Below are positions 48,373 through 58,652 of a stretch of DNA of 58,739 bases, piece by piece. Position numbers and translations under genes: made by a program. Each line of letters begins with the position of its first letter. Within the stretch, counting starts at the first letter, position 1. This DNA is from an uncultured beta proteobacterium (GTDB lineage Bacteria; Pseudomonadota; Gammaproteobacteria; Burkholderiales; Casimicrobiaceae): NCBI GenBank assembly GCA_903912485.1, contig CAIWHR010000323.1, forward strand, positions 1 through 58,739, in the 5' to 3' direction. The notes below the pieces were generated by a model, which saw only the letters and a list, made by a program, of their open reading frames with translations, was not told the DNA's origin and did no database searches.

Positions 48373-51183
48373 ATGCCACGATCCCGCACCATCCCGTCTG
48401 TCATTGTCCTGCGGAGCGAAGTGCGCACCGGATCGGCATCCCATCGTTGCGGAGAAGCGCTGCCGACAACGATGGCCATGGCGCTCGCCGGCGGCCTGCT
48501 GGTGCTGGGATTGGCCGGCTGCCTCGGCGACAGCGGTGACGGTGGCGCAACGCCGGGCACAGCGGCTCCGGCCAGTGCGCCGGTCGGACCGGTCCCCTAC
48601 GCGTACATCCAGGCGGTCTTCGCGGCGCCGACCACGGGCGCGGCGTTGCCGAGGGCGAGCGGGTGCGGCACGGTGATGAGCAATGCCGGTGCCGGCCTGA
48701 CCGTTGCCGCGGGGGTCGTGTCGTTTCTCCCGGTGATCGGTCCGGTGCTCGGCGCGATCGACAATGCCGGGGGCAGCGTATTGACGCTGTTCGGCGCCAA
48801 CGCCGGCAACGCCTGCGTGCAGAGCCAGATCAACGCGCTGTCGGCGCAGCTGAACAGCCAGCAGGCGCAGATCAACCAGATCGACCAGGAACTCGGCCTC
48901 GTCTACACGGCGTTCTACCAGCAGTCGGCGAAGATGGCCAACGACATGGCGGGCATCTCGACCTACGGCATGACCCAGCTGTTCACCAACGTGCAGGGCG
49001 CGTACGGCACCACGCTGTACGGACTGGGCCTCTGGCCGAACGGCCAGGCCGGGGGGAGCCTGAACACGCTGGGGACCTGGAGCAGCGGCGCGCAGTCGCC
49101 GGTCGGCACGACCAACATGTCGAACGCGAGGGCCGCGCTGGGCCAGGTCACGGACTCGTACCCGCAGGACCTCGCGGCCTCCTACGTCGCGCCCGGGTGC
49201 CCGACGGCCTCGTACCCCGATCCCGCGACCGGGACGACCTACCCAACCTACGCCTGCTACGACAACGTGTCGGCGACCTTCCCTCAGGGCTGGGCGACGC
49301 CAGCGGTCGTCAAGACCTACCAGACCTACGCGCAGGACCTCGCCGCCGCGATCGCCTCGGCGCAGGCCCAGTCGCCTTCCGGCAACATCGTCCCGCTGTT
49401 CGACCAGTACAACACCGCCATCGTGTCGATCTTCCAGCAGAGCGTCTACTCGCTGCAGCTGATGTATCAGATGGAGTATCTCGCCAACCAGGCGAATTAC
49501 TGGTGGAGCTACAACAACTTCACGACCGGCCAGGGCAATCCCAACTTCAACGCGACGTCGGTCATCGCAGTGCAGCTGACGCTGCCGTCGGCAACCGGCG
49601 TCACCGGCGTGCAGTACCAGTTCGCCGGGGGCGCCGCGTACAACGCCCAGAACGAGGCGCTTGCCTACAATTCGGCGCAGCAGCAGCTGACGCTGCTCTA
49701 CGCCGCGTACATGAACCAGCTCTACCTGACGACGCTGGGCTACCTGTACACCGACCCGCTGGCGCAGGGGCAGACCTGGCCGGCGGCGGCGGCGGTGACC
49801 ATCGACAACCAGTCCTACGCGCTCGCCATCGACTACGCGTCGGCGGTGGGGGCGAGCATCGGTGCGTACCTCCCGAAGGCGCCCTACCCGTACCAGAACG
49901 TGCCGAGCTGGGTGACGGCCAAGGGCAATCCTTCGGCGAATCCGCCGGTGGCGGCGCAGGCGTGGACGCAGAACGCGGTTCTCTACCAGTTCGCGGGCCT
50001 GCAGAACGTGAACGCGTGCCTCTCCAACCTCGCCAGCTACCTCGGCCAGAACGGAGGGCAGGGCAACATCGCCGCGCTGACGCAGGCGAACCCGGGCTGG
50101 TGCCCGACGGTCTATCCGGCGGCGGCCGGGTCGGTGGTGGGTGGATCCGCCTGCGGGCCTGTCACGGGCAGCGCGCCCACCCAAGCGTCGGCGTTCGTCG
50201 CCGGATCCCATTACGACGGCAGCACGGTGATTCCCTGGCAGACGAACCCGGGCACCGGGGTGCTGTCGCTCGCCGGCGGCTACGGTTCGGCGTCCAGGTG
50301 CAGCGTGGCGACGAGCACGGGCAGCTCGCCGACCACGGTGACGGTGTCGGCAGTGCCGCAGGGCATGGTGGGCAACATCAGGTTCTGCGACAGCTTCGCG
50401 GCACCCGGCAACGCAGGACCCTACCCCGGCACCGTTCCCTCGTGGTCGTGGTATGCGCCCTCCGGCAGCTACACCGGCAATGCGGCCGGCCTCGTCGCGG
50501 GAAAGCAGTACCTGAACTGCAGCGTGTGGACGCAGGCCCCGGCAAGCACCAGCTTCAGCGACTTCTTCGCCAACCTGTCGGCGGCGGCGTGGCTCAACAT
50601 CGGCAGTACGGAAAACGTCCTGAACGGAGGCTCCTCCGACGGGGCCTGCTATGTCAACGGCCCGCTGGGGGGCTGCGGCTCGATCGTCTACAACTTCCCG
50701 TCGCCCTACATGATGAACGTCATGAACAGCCAGTTTGCCGGGCAGGGCGCCTACAACGGCATCGCCGGCTACGGCTTCCAATTTGTCTGCGAGCCGCACG
50801 CCAGTTGCCCGATGCGCCAGCCGGCGATTTCATTCCAGAACCTCTGGTCGTCCCCGGCGGTTCCGCTCCCGGCCACGGCAGGCGGGGGGACGGCTTACCC
50901 AGCCACGCTCAACCTCGCGTTCGTCGTCACCATCGGAGGCAGCGGCAGCAGCCAGTACCAGCAGTTCAACATCGTGCCGGCGCCGCAGTACACGTCGGCG
51001 ACGCCGTTCAGCAGCAACATCGTCTCCTGCAGTTCGGTGCCGAACACGGGGCTCTGGAACGCGACGCTCAACTGCTATTTCGTCGACGGCAGCGGCTGGA
51101 GCTACGCGATCCAGCGCAATGCCGGCAGTTCGGGCAGCCAGCTCAACGGCATCGCCACCTGGTCCGCCAATTCGCTGAACTGA
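48373..51183 (+). CDS. large uncharacterised lipoprotein, possible pore-forming-toxin-like N-terminal helical region
   Basis: Signal with lipobox LGLAGCLGD; AGLTVAAGVVSFLPVIGPVLGAIDNAGGSVLTLFG hydrophobic helix followed by QINALSAQLNSQQAQINQIDQEL coiled coil; S/T/Y/N-rich C-terminal half. Confidence 0.8.
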   Translation: MPRSRTIPSVIVLRSEVRTGSASHRCGEALPTTMAMALAGGLLVLGLAGCLGDSGDGGATPGTAAPASAPVGPVPYAYIQAVFAAPTTGAALPRASGCGTVMSNAGAGLTVAAGVVSFLPVIGPVLGAIDNAGGSVLTLFGANAGNACVQSQINALSAQLNSQQAQINQIDQELGLVYTAFYQQSAKMANDMAGISTYGMTQLFTNVQGAYGTTLYGLGLWPNGQAGGSLNTLGTWSSGAQSPVGTTNMSNARAALGQVTDSYPQDLAASYVAPGCPTASYPDPATGTTYPTYACYDNVSATFPQGWATPAVVKTYQTYAQDLAAAIASAQAQSPSGNIVPLFDQYNTAIVSIFQQSVYSLQLMYQMEYLANQANYWWSYNNFTTGQGNPNFNATSVIAVQLTLPSATGVTGVQYQFAGGAAYNAQNEALAYNSAQQQLTLLYAAYMNQLYLTTLGYLYTDPLAQGQTWPAAAAVTIDNQSYALAIDYASAVGASIGAYLPKAPYPYQNVPSWVTAKGNPSANPPVAAQAWTQNAVLYQFAGLQNVNACLSNLASYLGQNGGQGNIAALTQANPGWCPTVYPAAAGSVVGGSACGPVTGSAPTQASAFVAGSHYDGSTVIPWQTNPGTGVLSLAGGYGSASRCSVATSTGSSPTTVTVSAVPQGMVGNIRFCDSFAAPGNAGPYPGTVPSWSWYAPSGSYTGNAAGLVAGKQYLNCSVWTQAPASTSFSDFFANLSAAAWLNIGSTENVLNGGSSDGACYVNGPLGGCGSIVYNFPSPYMMNVMNSQFAGQGAYNGIAGYGFQFVCEPHASCPMRQPAISFQNLWSSPAVPLPATAGGGTAYPATLNLAFVVTIGGSGSSQYQQFNIVPAPQYTSATPFSSNIVSCSSVPNTGLWNATLNCYFVDGSGWSYAIQRNAGSSGSQLNGIATWSANSLN

Positions 51184-51412
51184 GGAGAGGCGAACAGCGC
51201 CACGCATCCGACGATCGGGACGGCGACCCTGCCGTCACCTCGCCGTGCGCTCGGGCGCCCGTTGCGCCGCTGCAAGCGTAGTGGCGATTCCCCCGACGCT
51301 GCAATGCTGACTCGGCAGGAGGGCCATCGCGATTCGCGACGGCAGGCCGGAGGCTGGCATTCTGCGGCGATGACGACGACAATCGAGGTCACTTGCCATG
51401 GAGGGTATTGCG

Positions 51413-52081
51413 ATGGGACAGATGATCGAACTGACGGCCGCCGACGGCTTCCGGCTCGCGGCGTATCAGGCGGACCCGGTCGGGACGCCGCGTGGCGGGC
51501 TCGTCGTCGTGCAGGAGATTTTCGGCGTCAACAGCCACATCCGCAGCGTCTGCGACCGCCTTGCCGCCGACGGTTACCGCGTCGTCGCGCCGGCGCTGTT
51601 CGACCGCCACCAGCGCGGCGTCGACATCGGCTACACGCCCGACGACATCACCCGGGGCATCGAACTCAAGAGCATGGTGAATACCGGCGACGCGCTGCAG
51701 GACGTCGCCGCCGCCCGCGACGCGCTCGCGGGCACCGGCAAGCTGGGCATCACCGGTTTCTGCTGGGGCGGCTACATCGCCTGGATGGCGGCGGCGCAGC
51801 TCGACGGCTTCGCCTGCGCAGTTCCCTATTACGGCGGCGGCATGCTCGAGGCCTCCGGCGAACAGCCGCGGTGCCCGGTGATGGCGCACTTCGGGGAACG
51901 CGACCAGCACATCCCGGTGGCGGGCGTCCGCGAGTTCGCCGCGGCCCACCCGGAAGCGCAGGTCTTCATCTACGCCGCCGATCACGGCTTCAATTGCGAC
52001 CAGCGCGGATCGTTCGACGCGCCCGCGTCCGGGCTCGCGCGCGAGCGGACGCTCGCGTTCCTGCGCCAGCACGTCGGCTGA
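51413..52081 (+). CDS. dienelactone hydrolase family protein
   Basis: GGLVVVQEIFGVNSHIRSVCDRLAADGYRVVAPALFDR...GITGFCWGGYIAWMAAA...AADHGFNCDQR. Confidence 0.95.
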   Translation: MGQMIELTAADGFRLAAYQADPVGTPRGGLVVVQEIFGVNSHIRSVCDRLAADGYRVVAPALFDRHQRGVDIGYTPDDITRGIELKSMVNTGDALQDVAAARDALAGTGKLGITGFCWGGYIAWMAAAQLDGFACAVPYYGGGMLEASGEQPRCPVMAHFGERDQHIPVAGVREFAAAHPEAQVFIYAADHGFNCDQRGSFDAPASGLARERTLAFLRQHVG

Positions 52082-52088
52082 CGACGCG

Positions 52089-53063
52089 CTACAGCGCCAG
52101 CAGCCGCCGGTACACTTCGTCGTCGACGTCGACGGTACCGGCCGCGCGGCCCGCCGCGCGCCGTCTCTGGCTGTGTTCGCCCGGAACGCGCACCGGCGGA
52201 CCGCCGGGCAGCGGCCTGCTCGCGTGGACGGCGGCGGCGAGTTCGGCGACGCGCGCCTTGAACGCGTCGAGCGGCATCAGCAGCGCCGGGTCGAGCACGA
52301 AGAAGAAGAACCCGGAATCGCTGACGGTCCGGATGACGACGTCGCTGCCGACCAGGATGCCCAGCACCTGCGCGATCACCGCGACGCCGTAGCCGCGCTG
52401 ATCGCCCCACGGCAGGATCGCGCCGGCAAGCGCCGCCGCCGGATCGGTCGTCGGGCGCCCCTCGGCGTCGACGGCCCAGCCGTCTTCCAGCGGCCGCCCC
52501 GTCGTGCGGCGCAGCAGCACCTCCCCCCAGGTCGCCTGCGCGGTGCCGAAGTCGACGACCAGCGGCTCGGGTTCGCACGGGAAAGCGGCCGCGAACGGAT
52601 TGGTGCCGAATATCGCGTCGATGCCCCCGTACGGCGCGACGCGCGCGGTCGTGTTGGCCGTGTGCAGCGCGATGAAGCCCTGCGCCGCGGCACGCTCGAC
52701 GTAATAGGCAAGCCTGCCGCTGAACCAGGTGTTGCTCGCCCCGACGACCGCGACGCCGCTCTTGCGGGCGATCTCGACGGCCTTGTCGATCGCGATCAGC
52801 GACACCGCGTAGCCGACGTTGTCGCCGCCGTCGATCCGCGCGCAGCGCGCGTCCTCGTGCACGACGCGTACAGGCCCCGCGGGCGGGCGGCCCGCAAGCG
52901 CGTCGACGATCGCGAGCACGCGTGGCAGCCCCGCGAACGCGTGCCCTGCGAGCGCGGCATCGACCAGGTGATCGGCGACCATCCGGGCGTATGCGGCCGG
53001 CACGCCGTGCCGCACGAGGATTCCCTCGGCGAATTCGATCGCCTGTGCGATGGGAATGCGCAT
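52089..53063 (-). CDS. Ldh family (malate/L-lactate dehydrogenase type) oxidoreductase
   Basis: MRIPIAQAIEFAEGILVRHGVPAAYARMVADHLVDAALAGHAFAGLPR...FGTNPFAAAFPCEPEPLVVDFGTAQ. Confidence 0.92.
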   Translation of the reverse strand: MRIPIAQAIEFAEGILVRHGVPAAYARMVADHLVDAALAGHAFAGLPRVLAIVDALAGRPPAGPVRVVHEDARCARIDGGDNVGYAVSLIAIDKAVEIARKSGVAVVGASNTWFSGRLAYYVERAAAQGFIALHTANTTARVAPYGGIDAIFGTNPFAAAFPCEPEPLVVDFGTAQATWGEVLLRRTTGRPLEDGWAVDAEGRPTTDPAAALAGAILPWGDQRGYGVAVIAQVLGILVGSDVVIRTVSDSGFFFFVLDPALLMPLDAFKARVAELAAAVHASRPLPGGPPVRVPGEHSQRRRAAGRAAGTVDVDDEVYRRLLAL

Positions 53064-53079
53064 GGCGTCGGGTCCCCGC

Positions 53080-54432
53080 TCAGGCGCCGGGCGCGGCCGG
53101 CTCGGCCGCGACGAGCAGCCGCGCCAGCGCGCCGACGTCGGGCAATTCATCGAGCGCGTTCACCGCGTCGCGCACGTCGGCCGCGCGTGCGCCCAGGATG
53201 TCGCGCGTGTGGACCATGAACTTGCGCTCGACGTCGGCGGCGGACAGCGGATACTCGGGCTCGCCCCTGGCGTTGCCGATCGCCCCCTCGCAGCGGCGAC
53301 CGCCGCGCAGGACGATCGCGCCGTGCGCGCCCCGCCGGTCGGGGTAGCCGCGATCGAGATCCCTGTCGACGACGACGTGGACGCGCTGCATCAGCGCGGC
53401 GACGCGCGGGTCGGCGAGCTCGGCGTCGGTATAGCGGAACACCGACGCGTCGCCTTCGACCAGCGCGACCGCGACCGAGAACGCGACGCTGAACTGCGCT
53501 TCGGTGCCCGTCTTCGGAGCGTGGATCTCGGCCGCCATGGTCACGCTGTCGACCGCGATGTCGATGCGCTCGATGTCGTCGGGGTGCACCCCGTTGTCGC
53601 GCGCGATGTCCTGCGCGAGATCGACCGGCGCGTGGTTGCCGCGGCAGCCGCCGTGGACCTTGATGTAGGTCTCGAAGATCCGGTAGTCGGTGCCGAGCCC
53701 GGCCGCCGCGCCGCCGAGATCGACGCCGTCGCCGAACGCCTTCGCCATGCCGTTTTCGATGATCGTGTCGGCGCCGGGCGCACCCTCCTGCGCATAGAGC
53801 GCCGCCAGCACGCCGCCCTCGCAACTCCTGCCGACCTGGATCGGCTGCGAACCCGAACTCCGCAGCGCCTCCTTGAGGCCGACGCCGAGGCTGCAGGCGA
53901 TGGCGAGCGCGTTGGCAGACTGCCGCGCATCGAGCCGCAGCAGGCTCGCGCAGGCCGCCGCCGAAGAAACGGCGCCGAGAACTGCGGTGCTCTGGAAGCC
54001 GCGCGCCACGATCGACGGGTAGAGCGCCCGCCCGAGGCGGAGGAAGACTTCGTAGCCTTTGGCGATCGCCACGATCACCTCGCGCCCGCTGGCGTGGCGC
54101 GTCTCGCCCAGCGCGATCGCCGCCGGAGTGACCACCGACGACGGGTGGCCGCCCGTGTACCGCGAACCGTCGTCGAGATACGTCGAATGCGCGAGAAAGC
54201 TGTTCAGCAGGACCGCGTCGCGGAGCGCGTAGCGTGTGCCGACGCCCCAGACGGTCGCCTCCGGCTCGCCGCCGAGACAGGCAAGCAGCTGACGGGCCGA
54301 CCCGAGCCGGTGCCCGACCAGGCCGGAAGTGATGAGGTCGAGCACGCGGATCTTGACCGCGTCGACGACCGCCGCGGGCAGCGACTCGTACTGCGTCTCG
54401 GCGACAAAACGCCCGAACTGCGTCACCAGCAC
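53080..54432 (-). CDS. MmgE/PrpD family protein (2-methylcitrate dehydratase-like)
   Basis: AVKIRVLDLITSGLVGHRLGS...FLAHSTYLDDGSRYTGGHPSSVVTPAAIALGE...KVHGGCRGNHAPVD; probable GTG start. Confidence 0.92.
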   Translation of the reverse strand: MLVTQFGRFVAETQYESLPAAVVDAVKIRVLDLITSGLVGHRLGSARQLLACLGGEPEATVWGVGTRYALRDAVLLNSFLAHSTYLDDGSRYTGGHPSSVVTPAAIALGETRHASGREVIVAIAKGYEVFLRLGRALYPSIVARGFQSTAVLGAVSSAAACASLLRLDARQSANALAIACSLGVGLKEALRSSGSQPIQVGRSCEGGVLAALYAQEGAPGADTIIENGMAKAFGDGVDLGGAAAGLGTDYRIFETYIKVHGGCRGNHAPVDLAQDIARDNGVHPDDIERIDIAVDSVTMAAEIHAPKTGTEAQFSVAFSVAVALVEGDASVFRYTDAELADPRVAALMQRVHVVVDRDLDRGYPDRRGAHGAIVLRGGRRCEGAIGNARGEPEYPLSAADVERKFMVHTRDILGARAADVRDAVNALDELPDVGALARLLVAAEPAAPGA

Positions 54433-54466
54433 CGGTCGCTCCCCGTCGATCGGCGGGTCGACGGCA

Positions 54467-56431
54467 TCAGCCGGCGCCGGCCGCGGCCGGCGGCCGGCTG
54501 CGCCGCGCCGCCAGGTACTGCGGCACCGCGACGAGCGCGAACAGCGCCGCACCGGCCAGATAGGTCATCGCCGCGGGGAAGATGAACACGAACGACGACA
54601 GCAGCATCAGGCTGCGCTTCACCCATCCGAGCGGCCCGAAGAAGTAGCCGATCGCGCCCGCCGCGAACGGAACCGTCGAGACGAAGAGGACGATCCACGT
54701 GGTCAGCACGTCGAAGTTGAACCCGTCGAGCATCAGCAGCGGCGAGTAGACGAACATGAACGGCATCACGAAGTGGTACGCCGAGAACTTCATCGCGTGC
54801 ATCGCCGTCCGGTACGGGTGCGCGCCGGCGATGCCGGCCGCCGCCACCGCGGCCATGCACACCGGCGGCGTCACGTTCGACGTCTGGCTGAACCAGAACG
54901 CCGAGAGGTGCGCGGCGAGCAGCGGTATGCCCATCTGCCCCATCGCCGGAACGGCGAGCAGCGCGAGGATCAGGTAGTCGGCGGTGACGGTCGTCCCCAT
55001 GCCGAGAACGAACGTCGCGAACATGACGAGCAGCAGCGCCATCCACTTCATGCCGAAGGTGTACGACATGACGAGCGCGGAGAACTTGAACGCGAGCCCG
55101 CTCAGCAGCGCGATGCCGACGATGATGCCGACCGGACCCGCGGTCGAGCCGACGATCAGCGACTTGTCGCCGCCGTCGGCGAGCGCGTCGAACAGCGTCA
55201 CGAAAAACTGCTTGAAGTCCCGCCGCGCGAAGAAACGGACGGCCATCATCATCAGGAAGGTGCCGATCGCGTAGAACGCCGCCAGCGAGGCCGTGCTGCC
55301 GGTGAACAGCACGTAGAACAGAACGGCGAGAGGCGCGAGAAAGTACCAGCCCTTGCGGAAGACCGTCCGCGCGCTGAGGCGCTCCTCCACGGGGACGATG
55401 CCGATGCCGGTGCGCAGCGCCTCGAAGTGGACCATGACCATGATGCCGAAGAAATACAGCAGCGCGGGGACCAGCGCCACGCGCGCGACCTCGGCGTACG
55501 GAATCCGCAGCATCTCGGCCATCAGGAAGGCGCCGGCGCCCATGACCGGCGGCATGAACATGCCCCCCATCGACGTCGCCGCCTCGATGCCTGCCGCAAC
55601 CTCGGGCCGGTAGCCGGTCCGCTTCATCAGCGGGATGGTGAACGAACCGGTGGCGACGGCGTTGGCGGTCGCGCTGCCCGAGATCATGCCGAACATGCAG
55701 CTCGCGATGACCGCCGCCTTGGCCGGACCGCCGCGGTAGCGCGCCATCAGCGCTATCGGCAGGTCGATGAAGAACGCGCCGGCGCCGAAGCGCTCGAAGA
55801 TCGAGCCCATGATCACGAACAGCATCACGAAAGCGATGAACACGTACGCGACGAAGCCGAAGATCCCGTTCATCGACGCGTAGACGTCGCCGATGATCTG
55901 GCCCGAAGAAAAACCCTGGTGGCCGAACAATTCGCCGGGCACGTAGGGGCCGGCCCAGGCGTAGAGCATCATCATCAGCGCCAGGATCGGCAGGACCATG
56001 CTCATCGCGCGGCGGCAGCCTTCGAGCACCAGCACGATGGCGATGCTGCCGAACACGATGTCGCGGGTCGTCGCATCGCCGGCGCGCCACGCCATCTGCT
56101 CGTAGTCGATGACGAAGTTGCCGAACGCCGCGACCGCGCAGAGCATCAGCAGGAAATCGACCGCGCTCGGGCGATGCCGCGGCGACCGCCGGGTCGCGGG
56201 ATAGCGCATCATGATCATGATGACGACGAACATGATGAACATGCCGCGCAGGTCCGACGACGTCCAGAAGTTGGTGATGACCGAGACGATGAGCACCACG
56301 CTGTACAGCGCGGCGGTCGACTTGAATATCCACCTCCACGGCCCGGTGAATTCGCGGCGCAGGCGCGCGCCTTCCGCCTCCTCCAGCAGCTTCAGGAATA
56401 CCTTGCCCTTCGAAGATTCTTGCGTGGTCAT
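54467..56431 (-). CDS. TRAP transporter permease (fused 4TM/12TM, TAXI-associated)
   Basis: ASCMFGMISGSATANAVATGSFTIPLMKRTGYRPEVAAGIEAATSMGGMFMPPVMGAGAFLMAE typical TRAP DctM-type motif. Confidence 0.95.
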   Translation of the reverse strand: MTTQESSKGKVFLKLLEEAEGARLRREFTGPWRWIFKSTAALYSVVLIVSVITNFWTSSDLRGMFIMFVVIMIMMRYPATRRSPRHRPSAVDFLLMLCAVAAFGNFVIDYEQMAWRAGDATTRDIVFGSIAIVLVLEGCRRAMSMVLPILALMMMLYAWAGPYVPGELFGHQGFSSGQIIGDVYASMNGIFGFVAYVFIAFVMLFVIMGSIFERFGAGAFFIDLPIALMARYRGGPAKAAVIASCMFGMISGSATANAVATGSFTIPLMKRTGYRPEVAAGIEAATSMGGMFMPPVMGAGAFLMAEMLRIPYAEVARVALVPALLYFFGIMVMVHFEALRTGIGIVPVEERLSARTVFRKGWYFLAPLAVLFYVLFTGSTASLAAFYAIGTFLMMMAVRFFARRDFKQFFVTLFDALADGGDKSLIVGSTAGPVGIIVGIALLSGLAFKFSALVMSYTFGMKWMALLLVMFATFVLGMGTTVTADYLILALLAVPAMGQMGIPLLAAHLSAFWFSQTSNVTPPVCMAAVAAAGIAGAHPYRTAMHAMKFSAYHFVMPFMFVYSPLLMLDGFNFDVLTTWIVLFVSTVPFAAGAIGYFFGPLGWVKRSLMLLSSFVFIFPAAMTYLAGAALFALVAVPQYLAARRSRPPAAAGAG

Positions 56432-56505
56432 CGCTGTTCCCTCGTCTTTGGCCCCTGCGAGGCCTGCGCTGCGCTCCGGTGCCGGCCCGGCGCCGTAGGT
56501 CGAGG

Positions 56506-57483
56506 CTACTTGAGGATCGGCTCGGGAACGGCTACGCCCTTTTCCTTCCAGAAGCGCGCGGCGCCGGGATGGACCGGCCCGATGTTGCCGTCGAAGGGGG
56601 TCTTCGGGTCCAGGTTGGCTCCCTTGAACGCGAGGCCGACGATCTTGATCGCGCCCTCGGAATAGGCGAGCTTGGTGAACTCGTAGACGACGTCGTCGGG
56701 CACGTCCTTGTTGGCGATGATGTAGCCGGCGTTGCCGAACAGCGTCACGTCGCGGTCGATGCCCTTGTACGTCCCCGCCTTCACCAGGATCTTCTGGTAG
56801 TACGGATACTTCTGCAGGAAGCCGCTCTTGTCGATCTCGGCGCCGAAGTCGACCAGATCCACCTTCTTCTGCGAGGCGACTTCGTCGACGACCGACGCCG
56901 GCACCGCAGCCAGCCGGCTGAACGCGGCGATCTTGCCGTCGAGCAGCAGTTCGGGATAGTCCTGGTGCGGCAGCATACGCACGTCGACGTCCTTCTTCAG
57001 CCCGGAGTAGTCGAGGAACTCCATCATCGACACCGTCGAGCCCGAGCCGGGCGCGCCGATGGCGAAGATCTTGCCCTTGAGGTCGCTGACGGTCTTGACC
57101 TTGGAACTCGACAGCACGACGACGTGGTTCGCCATCGGCGGCGTGACGACGCCGATGACGCGCCAGTTCCGCATCTGCTTGTCGAACGGTTTCAGGCCGT
57201 TCCACGCCTGGAACATGGTGTCGGGCTGCGTCATGCCGATCTGCGCCAGCCCGGATTCGACGCGGCGCAGGTTCTCGTATCCCCCGCCGGACGTGTTCGG
57301 CGTCACGCGGATCGTCGCCGAGTGCTCGTTGATGTACTGGGCCAGCGGCGACCCGATCATGTAGTACGTTCCGGTGACGCCGCCGGTGGGCATCTGCAGC
57401 ATCGTCGGCGCCGCCGCCGCGTTGCCGAACGCGAACACCGCCGCCGCGGCGGTCAAAGCGACCCGCAAGGATCCAATACGCAT
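56506..57483 (-). CDS. TAXI family TRAP transporter solute-binding subunit
   Basis: Signal peptide then PTMLQMPTGGVTGTYYMIGSPLAQYINEHSATIRVTPNTSGGGYENLRRVESG. Confidence 0.93.
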   Translation of the reverse strand: MRIGSLRVALTAAAAVFAFGNAAAAPTMLQMPTGGVTGTYYMIGSPLAQYINEHSATIRVTPNTSGGGYENLRRVESGLAQIGMTQPDTMFQAWNGLKPFDKQMRNWRVIGVVTPPMANHVVVLSSSKVKTVSDLKGKIFAIGAPGSGSTVSMMEFLDYSGLKKDVDVRMLPHQDYPELLLDGKIAAFSRLAAVPASVVDEVASQKKVDLVDFGAEIDKSGFLQKYPYYQKILVKAGTYKGIDRDVTLFGNAGYIIANKDVPDDVVYEFTKLAYSEGAIKIVGLAFKGANLDPKTPFDGNIGPVHPGAARFWKEKGVAVPEPILK

Positions 57484-57629
57484 GGTGCTTCCTCCTCGAT
57501 CTCGCGCCGGCATCGACGCGTCGCTGATGCGCCCGTCCGCGACGATCGCGGCCCTTGGGGGCGGCCGGACGGTATTCTTGCGCCGCTTCCGCGGCGCGCC
57601 CGTCTCTGGTCGCAGCGATTGTGGCAGAT

Positions 57630-57643
57630 TGTGATGCATCACA
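57630..57643. promoter_or_regulatory. perfect 14-bp palindrome TGTGATGCATCACA in the divergent TAXI/LysR intergenic region
   Basis: Read directly; 46 bp upstream of the LysR start and upstream of the TAXI gene on the other strand. Confidence 0.5.
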
Positions 57644-57688
57644 TCAAATGATATTCTTTGATCTGGTTGCATAAACTTTGCTCATGCG

Positions 57689-58645
57689 ATGACACTGAAG
57701 CAGCTCGAAACGCTCTACTGGGTCCACCGCCTCGGCGGTTTTGCCGCCGCCGCGGAACGGCTGCATTCGACGCAGTCGGCGGTGTCGATGCGCATCCAGG
57801 ATCTCGAGACGAGCCTCGGAGTCACGCTGTTCGATCGCTCGCTGCGGTCGGCGCGCCTGAGCGCGAAAGGGCAGGAGCTGGTCAAGTACGCCGAGCGCCT
57901 GCTGCAGCTCACGGCGGAGATTCGCCACCGCATCGGCGATCCGCAGGTGATCACCGGGCCGGTTCGACTGGGCGTCACCGAGTTCGTCGCGCTGACATGG
58001 CTGCCGAACCTGGTCACCGCGATCAACGAGCGCTATCCCGGAATCACGGTGGAGCTCGACGTCGACCTCAAGCTCAACCAGATCCAGAAGCTGAAGAACG
58101 GCGACCTCGACATGACGCTCGTCCCCGGCCCGATCGACGAACCCGGGCTCGCCAACGTCTCCTGCGGCGCGGTCGAGTTCGTCTGGATGGCGAGCCCCAA
58201 GCTCGGGGTGCCGCGCCGCCGGCTGTCGGCGCGCGACCTGCAGCAGTGGCCGCTGCTCACGCTCACCCACCAGTCGAACCTGCACAAGCTGCTCGGCGAG
58301 TGGTTCGATCGCAGCGACGCGGTCCCGCGACGGGTCGACGTCTGCAACAGCATCGGCGCGCTCGGCTCGTTCACGCTGGCAGGCCTCGGCGTGAGCTTCC
58401 TTCCGCGGCAGCACTTCCGGAAGGAAATTGAGGAGGGCCGGCTGCAGGTGCTGACGACGACGCCGCGCCTTCCCGACCTCGAATACTTCGCCGTCTACGA
58501 CAAGCGGCGCGCACAGCCGCTGGTGCCGACGATCGCGGAACTGGCGGCGCAGTACACGACGTTCTCGCTGCCGGCCGCGGGCGGCGGACCCCGGACCGCA
58601 ACGAAGCGGAAATCCTCCCGTCCGCGGACGCCGGTGGCGCCCTGA
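57689..58645 (+). CDS. LysR family transcriptional regulator
   Basis: MTLKQLETLYWVHRLGGFAAAAERLHSTQSAVSMRIQDLETSLGVTLFDRSLRSARLSAKGQELVKYAERLL. Confidence 0.96.
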   Translation: MTLKQLETLYWVHRLGGFAAAAERLHSTQSAVSMRIQDLETSLGVTLFDRSLRSARLSAKGQELVKYAERLLQLTAEIRHRIGDPQVITGPVRLGVTEFVALTWLPNLVTAINERYPGITVELDVDLKLNQIQKLKNGDLDMTLVPGPIDEPGLANVSCGAVEFVWMASPKLGVPRRRLSARDLQQWPLLTLTHQSNLHKLLGEWFDRSDAVPRRVDVCNSIGALGSFTLAGLGVSFLPRQHFRKEIEEGRLQVLTTTPRLPDLEYFAVYDKRRAQPLVPTIAELAAQYTTFSLPAAGGGPRTATKRKSSRPRTPVAP

Positions 58646-58652
58646 CGCCGGT

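Noticed and set aside
47629-50799. 1056-aa minus-strand ORF antisense to the large lipoprotein
   Set aside because: Only its last 84 codons (the GlsB/YeaQ-like gene, 47629-47880) look like real protein.
54329-56665. 778-aa plus-strand ORF antisense to the TRAP permease
   Set aside because: His/Arg/Asp/Glu-rich antisense translation; the permease frame on the minus strand has clear TRAP motifs.
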